Assembly: GCF_041916975.1 (NCBI RefSeq)
Contig: NZ_JAYRYK010000001.1
Location: 1,550,001 to 1,614,000, forward strand
Direction: 5' to 3'
Origin: Sphingosinicella sp041916975
GTDB lineage: Bacteria; Pseudomonadota; Alphaproteobacteria; Sphingomonadales; Sphingomonadaceae
Length of the DNA stretch: 64,000 nucleotides
Position 1 is the stretch's first letter; every line of letters starts with the position of its first letter. The translations under genes and the position numbers were made by a program. A model generated the notes under the pieces. It searched no databases. It saw nothing but the letters and a program-made list of their open reading frames with translations, and was not told the DNA's origin. This document shows positions 51,970 to 61,798 of this stretch, one piece after another.

Positions 51970-54333
51970 TCAACGACCGGGGGTCAGGCTGATCACGTGC
52001 TCGGCGACTTTCTCGATCGCCGGGCGCGTATACGTCATCGGTGCGAATTCACCCGCGAGCCATCCGGGCACGAAATCCCCATAGTGCGAGCTTGATGCGT
52101 CCGCCGACTGGCCGGGCATGTTCATGAACACCGATTTGTCCCAGTCGCCGACGTCCATGACGATGCGAACGGACGGCCCGTGCACGGCGGCGAGATCCTT
52201 GCCCGGGGCCGCCATCGCGATCGTCGTTGCCGATCCGCCCGCCGGGCGCGGCCCGATCGTCATGGCCCTCAGTTCGTCGGCACCAAGGCGCGTGCCGAAG
52301 GGAGGCTTCAATTCGAGTGTGTGCACGCCGCCCCACGTCCAGCTTTCCATGTTCGGCCCAAGCCTCCGACGCAGTTCGCCGAGCGTGGCGGTAAAGCTCT
52401 CCCGCAGCACAGTTTGCGTTGTGGCAGCAGCGTCCGGCCCGAGCACGGCATCGCGCGTTTCGAGGATACGAAGCGCCGCATCCGCCGCCACGCGCGGCGC
52501 CAGCGGCTGCGCATCCGGGGCGACGGCATGGGCAACGAGCGCGGCGCCGAGGTGCGATGCGAGCCAGGTGCCGGCGATCGCCGCGGCGGCGCTGTCGGCG
52601 CGCATGTCGCCGTTCCAGTTTCGCAGCAGGCCGAGCGCCTGCGTGCTCTCCGCGTCCCAGCCCTTCACGTCTTTCAGCAGCGCTAGAAGCCGCTGTGCGG
52701 AGAGGTCATGGATATCCATCTGCATCGCTGCGGCATCGGCTGCTGAGACACGGTCCTTGCCCGAGAAGAGCTGCGCAAGGCGTTCGTAGCGGCTGCGATC
52801 GGCGAATTCGTAACCGAGCGGTACGTCGGCCGGATAGTCCTTCGGCACGTTGCGTTCGTTCGCGGTGGCGATCCAGCCCTCTGCGGGGTCCTTCACGCTC
52901 GGAAGGCTGCGCGGCGCGTGGAAGCCATTCCACTCATAGCGCCCGTCGCCCGGAACCGGCATCAGCCCGTCCCAGTTCGGACGCACGGGCGCGAGGCCAG
53001 CCGCCGTCCAGCCGATGGCGCCGTCCGGGCCGGCCCAGATGAGATTGAGCGGCGGCGTGCCCCAGTGATCTGCGGCCGTTCTGAAATCCTCCCAGCTTGC
53101 GGCGTTCGCAAGCCATGAAGCGGCTGCATAGGCGGAGGTGCCGGGCTCCGACCACACGGAGCGGACCGCATAGGCGCGGTTGTCCTTCGCACTGCGATGG
53201 ATGACGGGGCCGTGCCGGGTAAACGCCAGGTCCACCGCAACCGGTTTGCCGCCCTTCACCGGGATCGTTTCCCGGACCATGCGCATCTTCTCCCAGCGTC
53301 CGCGATAGCGATACCTGTCCGCGTTACCGGACTGCGTTTCGTAGACGTAGACGTCTTCCTGATCCGTGCTGAAGATGGTGAGACCGAACGCACCTTTGCC
53401 GTTGTGGCCGAAGGAAATGCCAGGCACCCCCGGCTCACCCGCGCCGATCAGCGACAATCCCGGCGCTTCGATATGCACGACATAGCGCAGGCTCGGCACG
53501 GTAAGCGCGCGATGCGGATCGTTGGCGAGGATCGGCCGCCCGGTGGTGGTACGCGATCCCGCGACCACCCAGTTGTTGGAGCCGTCCTTCACATCGTCGG
53601 GGAGGGACTCCGCCACTTTCGCGAGCGCATCGAAATTCACGGGGCCGGTGGCGAGCGCGTAATCGTCCATAACGTTCGCATCGATCGTGCAGGGATCGAG
53701 CCCTTCAGGCACCTGCGGCGTGTGATCGGGATAAAGACGCTGCGTCGCGCGCGCCGCATCCAGCCCGCCCTTGCAGATGAGGCGGGCGCGCTGAATCTCG
53801 GAGCGCGCGTTCATCACTAGCGCATGCGTGCGGATGCGCACGACATCCTCGGCGCGCCAGCGCGCGGGCTTGCTGTCGGTAATCGCGAACTCGCGCGGCA
53901 GCGGTTTCGTGCCCGCGCGCACCGCGTCGACATAGGCATTGATGCCCGCGACGAAGGCTTCGTAGTTGTCCTGCGCCCCCGGCCCGTAGCGGCGCCATTC
54001 GCTCGCCATGTCGCCGCGATAGAGAAACAGGCGCGCGGCGCGGTCCTGCTCGACATGCGTTTCGCCGAAGCTTTCCGACAGGAGCCCAAGGCCCCGCTTG
54101 CGCCACAGGTCGATCTGCCACAGCCGGTCGCGCGCGACGTTGTAGCCCTGGAGGAAATAGGCGTCGTGCGTGTTCGCCGCGTAGATGTGTGCCAATCCCC
54201 AACGATCGACGATGATCTCCGCGGGCGCTTTAAGGCCGCGGACCTTCGCGGTCTCGGTGGCAGGTCCGGCGTGCGCGGCAATTGCAGAAAGCGATACGGC
54301 CAGCGCCGCGAATACCCGAAGTCGCCTGATCAA
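51970..54333 (-). CDS. Ntn-hydrolase acylase (penicillin/AHL acylase family, S45)
   Basis: A 787-aa precursor. The signal peptide ends near IAAHAGPA. The alpha chain runs to about residue 251, and the N-terminal nucleophile after self-cleavage is S252 in DGSNNWVVAGSRT. An NDPH motif and a later NERN block are the usual beta-chain active-site parts. Family enzymes remove acyl groups from penicillins, N-acyl homoserine lactones or acyl-amino compounds in the periplasm. It is downstream of the large TBDR on the same strand after a hairpin, and convergent with the D-aminoacylase-type gene. The preferred acyl chain is unknown. Confidence 0.9.
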   Translation of the reverse strand: MIRRLRVFAALAVSLSAIAAHAGPATETAKVRGLKAPAEIIVDRWGLAHIYAANTHDAYFLQGYNVARDRLWQIDLWRKRGLGLLSESFGETHVEQDRAARLFLYRGDMASEWRRYGPGAQDNYEAFVAGINAYVDAVRAGTKPLPREFAITDSKPARWRAEDVVRIRTHALVMNARSEIQRARLICKGGLDAARATQRLYPDHTPQVPEGLDPCTIDANVMDDYALATGPVNFDALAKVAESLPDDVKDGSNNWVVAGSRTTTGRPILANDPHRALTVPSLRYVVHIEAPGLSLIGAGEPGVPGISFGHNGKGAFGLTIFSTDQEDVYVYETQSGNADRYRYRGRWEKMRMVRETIPVKGGKPVAVDLAFTRHGPVIHRSAKDNRAYAVRSVWSEPGTSAYAAASWLANAASWEDFRTAADHWGTPPLNLIWAGPDGAIGWTAAGLAPVRPNWDGLMPVPGDGRYEWNGFHAPRSLPSVKDPAEGWIATANERNVPKDYPADVPLGYEFADRSRYERLAQLFSGKDRVSAADAAAMQMDIHDLSAQRLLALLKDVKGWDAESTQALGLLRNWNGDMRADSAAAAIAGTWLASHLGAALVAHAVAPDAQPLAPRVAADAALRILETRDAVLGPDAAATTQTVLRESFTATLGELRRRLGPNMESWTWGGVHTLELKPPFGTRLGADELRAMTIGPRPAGGSATTIAMAAPGKDLAAVHGPSVRIVMDVGDWDKSVFMNMPGQSADASSSHYGDFVPGWLAGEFAPMTYTRPAIEKVAEHVISLTPGR

Positions 54334-54354
54334 ACCCTGCCCTCCCCTTGTATC

Positions 54355-54381
54355 GCCCGGGCTGTCTATAACAGCCCGGGC
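54355..54381. terminator. Perfect 11-bp hairpin between large TBDR and acylase
   Basis: GCCCGGGCTGT (54355-54365) pairs perfectly with 54371-54381 around CTATA. It is 22 bases past the TBDR stop on the minus strand, without a T tract. It belongs to the same class as the hairpins at 965, 7523 and 12956. Confidence 0.55.
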
Positions 54382-54403
54382 CGGAAGCGGAAGGATGGCG
54401 GGA

Positions 54404-57208
54404 TCAGAACTTCATCCGCGCGCCCACGGTGAAATAGCGGCCGACCATGTCGTAGAGCGCGCCGTTGGTTGCGAACGGCGCCTGGAAGGTCGAGCCGACG
54501 ATCGGCGGATCCTTGTCGAGCAGGTTCTTCACCGAGCCGTAGAGTTCCATCTTCCACCCGTCGCCCTCGCCGATCTCGTACGATGCGGAGAGGTTCAGGT
54601 AGAAGCGGCTGGAAATGTCGTTGTCGTTGATGTCGTTCGGCCCGAACGTCACATCGAACACGCCGCCGCCGACATAACGCCCCGAAAGCCCGAGCGACAG
54701 CGGCCCGGTCGTGTAGACGAGGTTCGCCATGCCCGTCCAATGCGGCACGCCGGTTCCCTGCGCCTGCCCCGCACGGTCGACCGAGGTGACGCCATCGCCG
54801 GTGATGAGATCGGCGACATAGGTGGCGAGCACGCGCAGGCTGAGCGTGTCCGATCCGATCGCGGTGCGATAGGCGAGTTCCGCGTCGACACCCCGCGTCT
54901 GCACGGTCTGGATGTTGACGAAGAAATTGTTGATGTGCCGGATGCTGTCGTCGGGATTGAGTTCGATGAGGTCGCAGAGTTGCGTGTTGCCGCCCACGAA
55001 GCAGCGATCGATGATGTTCTGCGTCGTGAGCGTGCCGATCGCGCCGCTGATGTCGATGTCGTAGTAATCGACCGAGAGGCGAAGGCCCGGCAGCATCGCG
55101 GGTTCGAGCACGACGCCCGCCGTCCACGTATCGGCCTTCTCGGGCGCGAGCCCCGGATTGCCGGCGCTCAGCGAGCTGACGAAGGGCGATGAACCGTCGC
55201 GCGGATCGCGAACGTTCGCGAAGCTGAGCCCGGAAACGCTGAACAGCTCGGTGAGGTTCGCCGCACGGATATCGCGGGAGAGCGTGCCGCGCAGCTTGAT
55301 GCCCTTCGTCGGCACATAGGTGCCGCCGATCTTCCACGTCGTCACACTCGCGCCGGTGCTGTAGTCCGTGTAGCGCAGCGCGCCGTTCAGTTCGAGAAGC
55401 TCGGCAAGCGGCGCGTCGCTCAGCAGCGGCACCACCGCCTCGGCATAAGCCTCCTTCACGTCGTAATGACCCGCGAGGCTCTTGGGATTGCCGATCATGA
55501 AGCCGTTCGCCTGCGAGATCGCGTCGGCCACCGATTTCACCGACTCGCGGCGATATTCGAGACCGAACGCCAGCGACACCGGCCCCGCCCACGTCGAGAA
55601 GGGCTCGCCCGAAAAATCGAGCGCGGCAGCGTGCTGGCGGATCTTCGATTCGACGACCTGATCCTCGGTCACGTAATCGATCGCCGCGGCCGAAGGCGAT
55701 CCGTAGCCGAACAGATTGATGGGCACGCAGCCCGGATTGGTGGCGAGGTTCCGGCAGACGGGCTGCTCGGTCAGCGGATCGATGATCGAATCGATCGCCG
55801 CCGTCATCCGCGCGTTGACGAGATTGCCGAGCGACCGGTCGGTGCGGCGTGTTTCGCCATAGGTGTAATAGGCCGACCAGCGCCAGGTATCGCCGAAATT
55901 GCCGTCGAGCGAGGCAACGGCGCGATACACTTCGCCGTCGAGATCGGTGGTGATGTAGCCGATATCGGTGTTGATCCGGCCCATCTGGAACTGGGTGATG
56001 CCGTTCGTCTCCATCGTGCTGCGAACGGACTCCGGCAGGAAGGCGTTCTGCTGCGAGATCGTGTAGGGCGAGAGGGTGAAAGACGCGGTCGTCGCGTTGG
56101 TGCTCCTAGACCGTGCATAGGACCCTTCGAGCGACAGGCGAACATTGTCGGCGATGTCGTAGTCGAACATTGCGTAGACGCTGCGCCGGCGGTGCGGTGT
56201 CACCAGCGAGATGTATTTGCCCTGATTGATACCGTCTCCGCCGACCATGTAGGTCGAGCCGAGATAGCTGCCCGTCGTGAACGGCGAGACCGTGCCGCCC
56301 GGTCCGAACTGGAGGAAGCGCAGCGGCCCCGCCGTGACGATGAGCCCGCCTTCCGTCCGGTTCGATTGGTGGACATCACGCGAAAGGATGCGCGCGGGCT
56401 CGCCGTTCGTGGGCGTATAGAGCGGGTTCACGAACACCTGCCAGCCCTCGGCGCCCCATTTGCGGTCCTGCTGGTCCAGAATGCCGCGGCTGTCGAAATA
56501 TTCGCCCGAGACCACGAAATGCCCGCGACCGTCGGCGATATCGGTGCCCCAGCTTGCCGTGATCTGCGTTTCCGCATTGTCGCCGCGGCTGCTGATCCCG
56601 GCCTGCAGCCCGAGTTCGAGACCTGTTTTCTCACGGTCGAGGATGAAGTTGACGACGCCCGCGACAGCGTCCGAGCCCCACGCGGCGGAGGCGCCGCCGG
56701 TCACGACCTCGACCCTGTCGATCAGCCCCTGCGGGATCAGGTTCACGTCCACCGTGCCCGCGATCGTCGATTGCGTCGCTGAGGGGACGAACCGGCGGCC
56801 GTTCACCAGCACCAGCGTGCGCGGCGCCCCGATGCCGCGGAGGTTCAGGAAGTTGGCGCCCGAGGTCGCGGTGCTGTTGCCGCCCGTCGCTGGCGTGGTG
56901 TTCGGCAGGAACGAGGGGATCTGGTTCACCGCCTCGGCAAGCGTCGATGCGCCCTGCAACGCGATATTATCGACATCGAGCATCGTCGTGGGCGTCGGCG
57001 CGGTGAAGCCGCTGCGCATGATGCGCGAGGCCGTGACGACGATGTCTTCGTTTCCGGAATCCGCTTCCTGCGCAAGCGCCGCCTGAACCGGCATCATCGG
57101 AAACGCGGCGGAGAGCAGCGCGGCCTTTGCCGCCAGACGGCGCCCCCGCTGCCAAATGCCCGCACGAACCCGTTGCCGCGCACGCGGCTGCATAACAGTC
57201 TGTCCCAT
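54404..57208 (-). CDS. Large TonB-dependent outer-membrane receptor
   Basis: A 934-aa receptor, about 200 residues longer than the others here. After a long basic N-region the signal peptide ends near MPVQAALAQE. Then come EDIVVTASRIMRSGF, LRGIGAPRTLVLVNGRRF, and VEVVTGGASAAWGSDAVAGVVNFI, the plug ending typical of the larger sphingomonad/Caulobacter-type receptors rather than the LRGPQGTLYG type. The barrel ends in a terminal phenylalanine. ATG at 57208 has GGGGAAG ahead. It leads the acylase gene. Direct repeats TTTTCCTATA overlap its likely promoter. Confidence 0.9.
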   Translation of the reverse strand: MGQTVMQPRARQRVRAGIWQRGRRLAAKAALLSAAFPMMPVQAALAQEADSGNEDIVVTASRIMRSGFTAPTPTTMLDVDNIALQGASTLAEAVNQIPSFLPNTTPATGGNSTATSGANFLNLRGIGAPRTLVLVNGRRFVPSATQSTIAGTVDVNLIPQGLIDRVEVVTGGASAAWGSDAVAGVVNFILDREKTGLELGLQAGISSRGDNAETQITASWGTDIADGRGHFVVSGEYFDSRGILDQQDRKWGAEGWQVFVNPLYTPTNGEPARILSRDVHQSNRTEGGLIVTAGPLRFLQFGPGGTVSPFTTGSYLGSTYMVGGDGINQGKYISLVTPHRRRSVYAMFDYDIADNVRLSLEGSYARSRSTNATTASFTLSPYTISQQNAFLPESVRSTMETNGITQFQMGRINTDIGYITTDLDGEVYRAVASLDGNFGDTWRWSAYYTYGETRRTDRSLGNLVNARMTAAIDSIIDPLTEQPVCRNLATNPGCVPINLFGYGSPSAAAIDYVTEDQVVESKIRQHAAALDFSGEPFSTWAGPVSLAFGLEYRRESVKSVADAISQANGFMIGNPKSLAGHYDVKEAYAEAVVPLLSDAPLAELLELNGALRYTDYSTGASVTTWKIGGTYVPTKGIKLRGTLSRDIRAANLTELFSVSGLSFANVRDPRDGSSPFVSSLSAGNPGLAPEKADTWTAGVVLEPAMLPGLRLSVDYYDIDISGAIGTLTTQNIIDRCFVGGNTQLCDLIELNPDDSIRHINNFFVNIQTVQTRGVDAELAYRTAIGSDTLSLRVLATYVADLITGDGVTSVDRAGQAQGTGVPHWTGMANLVYTTGPLSLGLSGRYVGGGVFDVTFGPNDINDNDISSRFYLNLSASYEIGEGDGWKMELYGSVKNLLDKDPPIVGSTFQAPFATNGALYDMVGRYFTVGARMKF

Positions 57209-57528
57209 TGCTTCCCCTTCGTCCCCACAGGCCACCCTCATGACCCGTGCCAATCCTTCAAAAGGATTTTCCTATATAGCTCCAACTTTTCCTATAATGT
57301 CAATCCGACTCATGTCGCGGCTCTCCCGGCAGGCCGAATGATCCCACAAAAGATGATGAAATTTCACTCAATACATTGAAATATAAATACTATATCTAAA
57401 AATGTGATCAATGGGGAAGGCTGCAACCGCTCTTGCTGGCACCCTGTCGAAATTAGTGTATATGAAAAATCGATCATATCGGAGACCATCTCCGGCACAT
57501 CGGCAATCGCCAGCAGGACGTCCGGGGC
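57209..57528. other. Divergent intergenic region (320 bp) between large TBDR and second acylase
   Basis: This is a markedly AT-rich gap. It contains the TBDR promoter with direct repeats (57267-57303), an inverted repeat ATTTCA-N10-TGAAAT at 57361-57382 and a small hairpin CGGAGA-CCA-TCTCCG at 57480-57494, probably in the 5' leader of the acylase mRNA. No small gene was recognised. Confidence 0.6.
57267..57303 (-). promoter_or_regulatory. Candidate TBDR promoter with two TTTTCCTATA direct repeats
   Basis: TTTTCCTATA occurs at 57267-57276 and 57287-57296, start to start 20 bp, about two helical turns. On the minus strand TTGACA (57303-57298), a 17-bp gap and GCTATA (57280-57275) form a promoter. 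One repeat lies in the spacer and the other just after the -10. A related TTTCCTATA lies at 61743-61751. Likely sites for the nearby XRE-cupin regulator. Confidence 0.5.
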
Positions 57529-59916
57529 ATGAAAAAATTCGGCAAGACAAAATGGATACTCGGCGGCACCGCGTTCGCGCTGCTGGCGCTCGCCGCGGGC
57601 ACATACGGATGGCTGCGCACATCGCTGCCCGACTATTCCGGCACACGGCAGGTCGCCGGGATCAGCGGCACCCTTGAGATCGTGCGCGATGCGCGTGCCG
57701 TGCCGCATATCTTCGCCGCGACACGTGACGACGGCTATTTCGGACTCGGCTTCGTCCATGGCCAGGATCGGCTCTGGAATCTCGAAATGACACGCCGCGC
57801 CGCACACGGGCGCCTTGCGGAAGCGATCGGCAGCGACGGGCTCGGCACCGACAAGCTCGTTGCCGCGCTCGATATCGAAGCCATCGCCGATCGCACCGAG
57901 CGCGGCTATTCGCCGTCAACGCGCAGTGCCATCCGCGCCTATGTCGCGGGGATCAACGCGGCGCTCGATGCGCGGCGCGGGGCGCTGCCCCCTGAATTCC
58001 TGCTCACCGGCACCGCGCCGGGGCGCTGGGAGGCGCGCGACGTCAGCCGCGTCGCCGGGTTGCTGACGCTCGGCTTTGGAGACTGGCGCGACGAGCTGTT
58101 GCGCGCCCGCCTGCTCCCCGCGATCGACTGCGATGCACTGCGTTCGCTGTTCGCCTCCGCTGCAGACGTCAGCCCGGTGACGCATCCGGATGCACCGCAG
58201 GCGCCGGGCGCGGCGGCAGACACGTGCGGCGCAGTGGCGCTGAAGCCCGTGAAGACGGCATTCGCCGAACCGCTCCCCTTCGGCCGCGCGCTCCCCGCAT
58301 CGAACAGCTGGGCGGTCGCGGGCACGCGCACGGCGAGCGGCAAGCCCCTGCTCGCCAACGATCCGCACGGGCCGCTCACCGCCCCGGCGGACTATTATCC
58401 CGTCCGCATCGTCGGCGCGGATTTCGAGCTGGTCGGCGCCTCCCGCCCCGGCCTTCCGGGCCTCGCGACGGCGCGCAACCGCGACATCGCGTGGGGCATC
58501 ACCGATGTGATGGCGGACCAGACCGACCTCTTCGTCGAGCGCGTCGATCCGGCCGATCCGACGCAATACATGACGCCTGCGGGGCCTCGGAAATTCGTGA
58601 CGCGCACGGTGACGATCCCGGTGAAGGACAAGGCGCCCGAGCGCATCGTGCTGCGCTACACCGCGCACGGCCCGGTGCTTTCGGACATCGACGACGAAGC
58701 CGCCCGGCTGGTGCGCGAGCAACTGCCGCCGGGCCATGTCGTTGCGCTCGCCGGTGTCGACTTCCCAGGCGGCCAGCCGATCATGGAGGCCTTCGTGAAC
58801 ATCGCGGCAGCGCGCGACTGGCCGGAATTCGAACGCGCGATCGCGAACTTCCATTTCCAGCACAATTTCGCGTTCGCCGATCGTTCGGGCACGATCGCGA
58901 TGGCGACCGCCGCGCGCATCCCGCGCCGCGGCGGGGACGGCTTCCTGCCCGCGCCCGGCTGGGACGCGCGCTTCGCGTGGACCGGTTACGCCTATCCGCG
59001 GGAGATGCCGCGAACGGTGAACCCTGCATCGGGCTTCGTCGCCAATGCCAACAACCGCACGCTCAACGGAGACCACCTGTACGACAGCACCGCGTTCGAG
59101 CCGGGCTGGCGCGCCGCGCGCATCGTCCAGCAGCTCGGCACGGCGAAAGGCGCCGATCGGGAAACGATGCGGAAGCTCCAGCTCGATACGGTTTCGGCGC
59201 AGGTCGGCGCGATGAAACCCATCCTCGCCGCGATGACCCCCGCCACGGCGGACGGCCGCGCCGCGCTCGCCGCGCTGCGGCGCTGGAACGGCGACATGGC
59301 AACCGGCAGGGCCGAGCCACTGATCTGGTCGGCGTGGTACAGGGCGGCGGTAACGGCGCTTCTGGAGCCTAGGCTCGGCGCGCTTGCGAAGGACTATCTC
59401 GGCGCGACGCGCCCGCGCCTCGAACGCCTGCTCGCCGGGGAAGGCGGATGGTGCGCGCGCGATGCCTGCCGGGCGCTCGCCGCCCGCGCGCTCGACACGG
59501 CGGTGAAGGATCTGCGCGCGCAATATGGCGACATGGACACATGGCGCTGGGGCGACGTGCACCGCGTGCGCTTCAAGCACGACATCTTCTCGCATCTGCC
59601 GCTCGTCGGGGCGCACCTCGTCGCCTCGCCCGCCGCGCCGGGCGACGCGACGACGGTGAACGCCGGGCTCAGCAATCTCTGGGGCGACGATCCCTACGCG
59701 GATGTCTACGGCGCGCGCTATCGCCAGATCGTCGATCTCGCCGATCCCGCGCAGAGCCTTTACATGATCGCGCCCGGCATGTCGGGCAACGTGCTGTCGC
59801 CGTGGTTCGGGCATATGGCGGAAGACTGGGCGGCGGGGCGTTATTTCCCGCTCACGGGCAGCGCCGCCGAACTCCGCAAGGATTCGGTGGGTGCGCTGAC
59901 GCTGAAACCGCGATGA
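57529..59916 (+). CDS. Ntn-hydrolase acylase (penicillin/AHL acylase family, S45), second copy
   Basis: A 795-aa precursor. The N-terminus has a hydrophobic segment (ILGGTAFALLALAAGTYGWL) that could be a signal peptide or membrane anchor. The alpha chain has FGLGFVHGQDRLWNLEMTRR. The nucleophile is S258 in LPASNSWAVAGTRT, with a beta-chain NDPH block and a later NANNRT. It belongs to the same broad family as 51970-54333 but is not a close copy; it lies nearer the PvdQ/quorum-acylase-like side by its SNSW site. It is divergent from the large TBDR and 76 bases ahead of the second XRE-cupin gene. Confidence 0.9.
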   Translation: MKKFGKTKWILGGTAFALLALAAGTYGWLRTSLPDYSGTRQVAGISGTLEIVRDARAVPHIFAATRDDGYFGLGFVHGQDRLWNLEMTRRAAHGRLAEAIGSDGLGTDKLVAALDIEAIADRTERGYSPSTRSAIRAYVAGINAALDARRGALPPEFLLTGTAPGRWEARDVSRVAGLLTLGFGDWRDELLRARLLPAIDCDALRSLFASAADVSPVTHPDAPQAPGAAADTCGAVALKPVKTAFAEPLPFGRALPASNSWAVAGTRTASGKPLLANDPHGPLTAPADYYPVRIVGADFELVGASRPGLPGLATARNRDIAWGITDVMADQTDLFVERVDPADPTQYMTPAGPRKFVTRTVTIPVKDKAPERIVLRYTAHGPVLSDIDDEAARLVREQLPPGHVVALAGVDFPGGQPIMEAFVNIAAARDWPEFERAIANFHFQHNFAFADRSGTIAMATAARIPRRGGDGFLPAPGWDARFAWTGYAYPREMPRTVNPASGFVANANNRTLNGDHLYDSTAFEPGWRAARIVQQLGTAKGADRETMRKLQLDTVSAQVGAMKPILAAMTPATADGRAALAALRRWNGDMATGRAEPLIWSAWYRAAVTALLEPRLGALAKDYLGATRPRLERLLAGEGGWCARDACRALAARALDTAVKDLRAQYGDMDTWRWGDVHRVRFKHDIFSHLPLVGAHLVASPAAPGDATTVNAGLSNLWGDDPYADVYGARYRQIVDLADPAQSLYMIAPGMSGNVLSPWFGHMAEDWAAGRYFPLTGSAAELRKDSVGALTLKPR

Positions 59917-59992
59917 TCAGCGGCTGTTCCGCTTTCCATCCTTTTGACCTATTGCGGTTGTCTGTTCGTTGAAACTTGCCGGGAGCGTATGG

Positions 59993-60631
59993 ATGGGCCG
60001 ACCGCCCACGAAACTCGCTGAAGCGCTGCGCGCGCTGCGCCGCCGCATGGGGCTCACCATGTCGGAAGTCAGCCGCCGCACGGGCATCGCCATCTCGACG
60101 CTGTCGAAGGTCGAATCCGGGAAGATGTCGCTCACCTACGACAAGCTCACGCAGCTCTGTCAGGGTCTCGGCGTCGATTTCGCCGATCTGCTCGGTGGTT
60201 CGTCTCCGGCGCAGGGCGACTCCTCGGCAAAGGGGCGGCGCAGTATCAATCGCATCGGCGAAGGCGTCGTCGTGCGCACCGAGCATTATGATCACTGCTA
60301 TCTCAGCACCGACGTGTCGGGAAAAGCGTTCGTGCCGCTTGTCGTCTCGCCGCAGTCGCATTCCTTTTCGGACTTTCCCGACTACGTGCGCCACGGCGGC
60401 GAGGAGTTCGTCTACGTCCTCGAAGGCGCGCTCGAGGTGCACTCCGAATATTACAAGCCGGTGATCCTGCAGGCAGGCGAATCCATGTGGATGGACAGCC
60501 AGATGGGCCACGCCTACGTCGCGCATGGCGACACGCCGTGCCGCGTGATCGCGGTGTGTTCGGGGAACGAGACCGAGCTGATCGACGCGGTGAACGCCGT
60601 CGATCATCACCCGCCGCAAAAGCCGGAATAA
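59993..60631 (+). CDS. XRE-family regulator with C-terminal cupin domain, second copy
   Basis: A 212-aa protein. The HTH_3 domain (about 8-60) has LTMSEVSRRTGIAISTLSKV. The cupin part has GGEEFVYVLEGALEVHSEYY and MDSQMGHAYVAHGD. It is clearly homologous to 49538-50203 along the full length. ATG at 59993 follows GGGAG. It is downstream of the second acylase and convergent with the flavoenzyme gene, 10 bases apart. It probably controls the large TBDR, the acylase and the divergent flavoenzyme/amidohydrolase pair through TTTCCTATA-type sites. Confidence 0.92.
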   Translation: MGRPPTKLAEALRALRRRMGLTMSEVSRRTGIAISTLSKVESGKMSLTYDKLTQLCQGLGVDFADLLGGSSPAQGDSSAKGRRSINRIGEGVVVRTEHYDHCYLSTDVSGKAFVPLVVSPQSHSFSDFPDYVRHGGEEFVYVLEGALEVHSEYYKPVILQAGESMWMDSQMGHAYVAHGDTPCRVIAVCSGNETELIDAVNAVDHHPPQKPE

Positions 60632-60641
60632 ACGCCGGCGT

Positions 60642-61718
60642 TCAGGTGATGCGTGCGGGATCGAGCGCGCGCAGCAATTCAGGCGTCACGCCTTCAGGAA
60701 GCGCCGTGCCGCTTGCGAGCGCGGCAGTGATGGCGCCTGCAGCGGGCGCGGTCTGCACGCCGTAGCCGCCGAGTGCGGCGAGCCAGAAGAAGCCCGGCAC
60801 CGCGGCGTCCGCGCCGATCAGCGGGCTTTCGTCGGGTACAAAACTGCGCAGCCCCGCCCACGTGTGCGTCACGCGCCGCACCTCCTCGCCGGTGAGGCTC
60901 TGGTAGCGATCGATCGCGACGGCGATATCCATGTCCTCCGCCCAGCTGTCGCACGGCGGCGAGGGTGTCCGGTCTGCCGGAGATACCATCAGCTTCCCGG
61001 CTTCGGGCTTGAAGTACACGCTCTCCTCGACGTCGACGACCATCGGCCAGTCCTCAAGGTTGCTGCCTGCGGGCGGATCGATCAGCGCCGCGCTGCGCCG
61101 CAGCGGCTGGATGCCCTTCGGCGCAGCCCCGAACAGCGCACCCACCGTGTCCGCCCACGCTCCCGCGGCGTTGATCACGACCGGCGCGGATACATTTTGC
61201 GCGCCATTGGAGACGTGCCAGAGTCCGCCCTGCCATTCAGCCGAACGCACGTCGAAGTCGGTCAGAAGCGTGCCGCTATTCGCCTTCAGCGTTCGTGCGT
61301 AGGCCATGTGCATCGCGTGCACGTCGATGTCCCGCGCATCCGTTTCCAGCCACGCGTGCGAGAGGGTTTCGGGCCGCAGCAGCGGCATCAGCGCAGCGGC
61401 GGCTTCCGCCGAAATGCGTTCCCGGCCCGGTACCGGCCCACCCGGATCGCCGTCCTTCCGCGCAACGACCAGGATGCCGCGCCTGCGCCCCAGCATCTCC
61501 TGCCCCGCTGCCGTGAAGGCACGCGCGCTGATCGCGGTCAGCGCCTGCACCACCTCATTGCCGTAGCTGTGCACGAAAATCGCTGCGGATCGGCCGGAGC
61601 TGTGGTGGCACGGCTGGCTTTCGCGTTCGAGGAGCAGCGTCTTGCCGCACGCCGAAAGCGCCGCAGCGGCTGACAGGCCGACGATGCCGCCCCCGATAAC
61701 GATGAAATCGAAACGCAT
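60642..61718 (-). CDS. FAD-dependent D-amino-acid dehydrogenase, D-arginine dehydrogenase-like
   Basis: A 358-aa DAO-superfamily flavoenzyme. The FAD fold is IVIGGGIVGLSAAAAL at the N-terminus. HHSSGRSAAIFVHSYGN and, near the end, WAGLRSFVPDESPLIGAD and FFWLAALGGYGVQTAPAAG are blocks that I recognise as those of Pseudomonas D-arginine dehydrogenase (DauA). It oxidises D-amino acids to imino acids. The imino acids would hydrolyse on their own or with RidA. There is no signal peptide. It is divergent from the lipoprotein amidohydrolase by 80 bp, so product and consumer of D-amino acids would be co-expressed. Confidence 0.87.
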   Translation of the reverse strand: MRFDFIVIGGGIVGLSAAAALSACGKTLLLERESQPCHHSSGRSAAIFVHSYGNEVVQALTAISARAFTAAGQEMLGRRRGILVVARKDGDPGGPVPGRERISAEAAAALMPLLRPETLSHAWLETDARDIDVHAMHMAYARTLKANSGTLLTDFDVRSAEWQGGLWHVSNGAQNVSAPVVINAAGAWADTVGALFGAAPKGIQPLRRSAALIDPPAGSNLEDWPMVVDVEESVYFKPEAGKLMVSPADRTPSPPCDSWAEDMDIAVAIDRYQSLTGEEVRRVTHTWAGLRSFVPDESPLIGADAAVPGFFWLAALGGYGVQTAPAAGAITAALASGTALPEGVTPELLRALDPARIT

Positions 61719-61739
61719 GTTGCAACCTTGAATGACCCC

Positions 61740-61757
61740 TATGTTTCCTATACGCTA
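61740..61757. promoter_or_regulatory. XRE-type half-site between flavoenzyme and amidohydrolase
   Basis: TATGTTTC-CTATAC-GCTA. The left half matches the ATGTTTC half of the elements at 49396 and 50261, while the right half is degenerate. TTTCCTATA inside it also matches the repeats at 57267 and 57287. It lies in the 80-bp divergent gap, where it could act on both genes. Confidence 0.45.
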
Positions 61758-61798
61758 AAATCAATTCGTCTAGCGAAAACTGTAAAGGGCCTCTCCGC

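Noticed and set aside
57916..59814. Long minus-strand open frame opposite the second acylase
   Set aside because: The sense strand encodes a complete Ntn acylase with all motifs. The antisense frame has no domain, start or ribosome site.
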